DNA of 64,000 nucleotides. It comes from RYN-230 sp963793825 (GTDB lineage Bacteria > Actinomycetota > Actinomycetes > Streptosporangiales > Streptosporangiaceae). Numbering within the stretch: position 1 is the stretch's first letter; every line of letters starts with the position of its first letter. Shown here piece after piece: positions 62,970-64,000 of the stretch. Both the position numbers and the translations under genes were made by a program. The notes beneath the pieces are model-generated. The model saw only the letters and a program-made list of their open reading frames with translations, was not told the origin of the DNA and ran no database searches. The stretch spans positions 372,001-436,000 of the forward strand of contig CAWCBE010000007.1 in the NCBI GenBank assembly GCA_963793825.1. The letters are read 5' to 3'.

Positions 62970-63560
62970 ATGAAGCCAGCCGGCCGCCGCCTTCTGGCCG
63001 ATATCCAGGCGGAATTGTCCCGCGTGGTCCGCTACGACGACGAGTCCATCGTGCACGAGAAGTGGATCAGGCAGCGTTACGACTGCGGCTGCGTCCCGAG
63101 CCTGGCGCCCGCACGCCGGGCCACCGTGGAGACGGCGTGGCACGAGGCCGGGCACGCGGTCGCCGCGCTGGCGGTCGGGGCCCGGTTCAGCTCGGCCAGC
63201 ATCCATCACGGCCGGTCCTCCGAAGGCCGGGTGCACGGCATCAGCGACGCGGGCGACCTGGCCTTCGTGGTGGACGCGGCCGGCCAGGTGGCCCAGCGGC
63301 TGCGGACCTGGTCCATGCTGGACCGCGACGAGGACCTGCGTGCCTGGCTACCGACCTGGCACAGCGACGGCGGGGACGCGCGGCGGTTCCGCACGGAGAT
63401 CGCGGCCCGCCTCGGCGGCAACGAGGTCGCCGCGTGGCGGCACAGCGAGCAGGTGCTGACCCCGTTGCGGCTGCAGATCCGCCAGGTGGCCCGGGCCCTG
63501 CTGGTGCACCCGCGATACCTGCCCTACGAGGTGATCGCCGCGGTCGCCGCACTGCGCTGA
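62970..63560 (+). CDS. stand-alone M41-like HEAGH protein
   Basis: Predicted 196 residues. HEAGH at 58-62 (ETAWHEAGHAVAAL) matches the zinc site of FtsH/M41 peptidases, but no AAA domain or membrane helix is present. A Cys pair (YDCGCVP) precedes it. Such free-standing domains occur in actinomycetes without known substrate. ATG 62970 is chosen: AGG lies eight to ten bases upstream. Confidence 0.7.
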   Translation: MKPAGRRLLADIQAELSRVVRYDDESIVHEKWIRQRYDCGCVPSLAPARRATVETAWHEAGHAVAALAVGARFSSASIHHGRSSEGRVHGISDAGDLAFVVDAAGQVAQRLRTWSMLDRDEDLRAWLPTWHSDGGDARRFRTEIAARLGGNEVAAWRHSEQVLTPLRLQIRQVARALLVHPRYLPYEVIAAVAALR

Positions 63561-63564
63561 GCAC

Positions 63565-63670
63565 CTAGTCAGCCGGCCGGGTAGCTGGCCGCCGGCCGGG
63601 CAGCCGGCGGGGTAGCTGGCCGCCGGCCGGGCAGCCGGCCAGGTAGCTGGCCGGGTGCGGGGCAGCCGGT
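63565..63670. repeat. tandem GTAGCTGGCCGCCGGCCGGG repeats
   Basis: About three imperfect 30-base units between the M41-like stop and the CBS/BON gene. The rest of 63561-63763 holds nothing recognisable. Confidence 0.6.
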
Positions 63671-63763
63671 CAGGGCGGGCGCCCAGGGTGGTGAGCGCGG
63701 CCATACCCTCGCTGCGGCGGCCGACTGCGGACAGTGGCTGGCGGGCCGGGGAGCGGTGGCTGG

Positions 63764-64000
63764 TCAGCCGGTGCTGGCGGTCACCTCGACCCGGTCCAGC
63801 ACGTCGATCACGCCATCGATGTCCCAGGTGAGCCGCACCGCCACCGGGACCAGATCGGCCTGGTCACCGGGCTCGGCGTGGCCGGCCAGCGTCACGATGC
63901 CGTTGTGCACCCGCGCCGTGACGGTGCCCGGGTCGCCCTGCAGCACCTGGCCGAGCATCTCGCTAGTCTCCCGGGCGAGGTCCTCGTCCGGCCGCAGGAA
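63764..64000 (-). CDS. CBS/BON-domain protein, C-terminal end (enters window)
   Basis: The last 79 codons of a gene that begins beyond the right edge. DEDLARETSEMLGQVL, VTARVHNGIVTLAGHAEPGDQ and IDGVIDVLDRVEV form a BON domain, usually the C-terminal part of actinobacterial CBS-pair proteins. Such proteins sense nucleotides or act in hypoxia/stress responses. The start is not in the window. Confidence 0.8.
   Translation of the reverse strand, partial: FLRPDEDLARETSEMLGQVLQGDPGTVTARVHNGIVTLAGHAEPGDQADLVPVAVRLTWDIDGVIDVLDRVEVTASTG

Overview
The window is very GC-rich DNA from a mycelial-type actinomycete. The pointers are a WhiB protein, a SigB/F-group sigma factor, a Scr1-type XRE/DUF397/RsbW-like ATPase triad of the whiJ kind, a mycothiol-conjugate-amidase-like enzyme, and LigD-type PE-Pol repair. 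A lineage near Streptosporangiales or Streptomyces is plausible; I cannot name the species. No rRNA, tRNA, CRISPR array, prophage or complete insertion sequence is visible. It reads as chromosome carrying many short repeats.

Layout. 1-5059: treX-treY-treZ (glycogen to trehalose) on the minus strand; treY has an apparent frameshift and treZ leaves the window. 5181-7356: whiJ-like triad with striking palindromes. 7388-8233: metallophosphoesterase. 8282-14411: a divergent GntR-controlled module (permease, GntR, choline-kinase-like protein, FAD/GcvT methylamine oxidoreductase) with two identical HutC-type operators. 14595-16301: SulP transporter. 16298-19595: hmgA-gntR-fahA (homogentisate breakdown). 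19710-25556: GGDEF/EAL protein and Tex. 25632-29373: SnoaL-like protein, CDF transporter, GH3 beta-glucosidase. 29428-32574: a compact four-gene cluster (acyl-CoA dehydrogenase, PIG-L deacetylase, methyltransferase, glycosyltransferase) of unknown product. 32629-33269: a decayed DUF2231/Rieske gene. 33383-37087: small proteins, AI-2E family permease, flippase-like protein. 37095-42431: signalling block (response regulator, CHASE3 kinase, response regulator-PP2C, WhiB, sigma factor, MarR). 43025-48071: glycosyltransferase, MarR, GH15, STAS, EcsC-like. 48348-51426: LigD-like PE-Pol and ClC antiporter. 51534-55280: secreted GH3 with PA14, and Mca-like amidase. 55382-64000: penicillin-binding protein, DUF4230, VOC, aldo/keto reductase, OsmC, ArsR/SRPBCC pair, TauD, F420-type reductase, M41-like protein, and the end of a CBS/BON protein.

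Themes. Many genes are translationally coupled by 4-base ATGA/GTGA/TTGA overlaps. Control signals stand out: paired HutC operators over mirror-image promoters, an ArsR palindrome inside a near-perfect leaderless promoter, and an 18-bp palindrome in the whiJ-like triad. A second theme is repeat expansion: GC-rich hairpin elements (some inside coding sequence), 15-bp pentapeptide-coding minisatellites in three genes, and tandem arrays that copy the stop-codon region of neighbouring genes.
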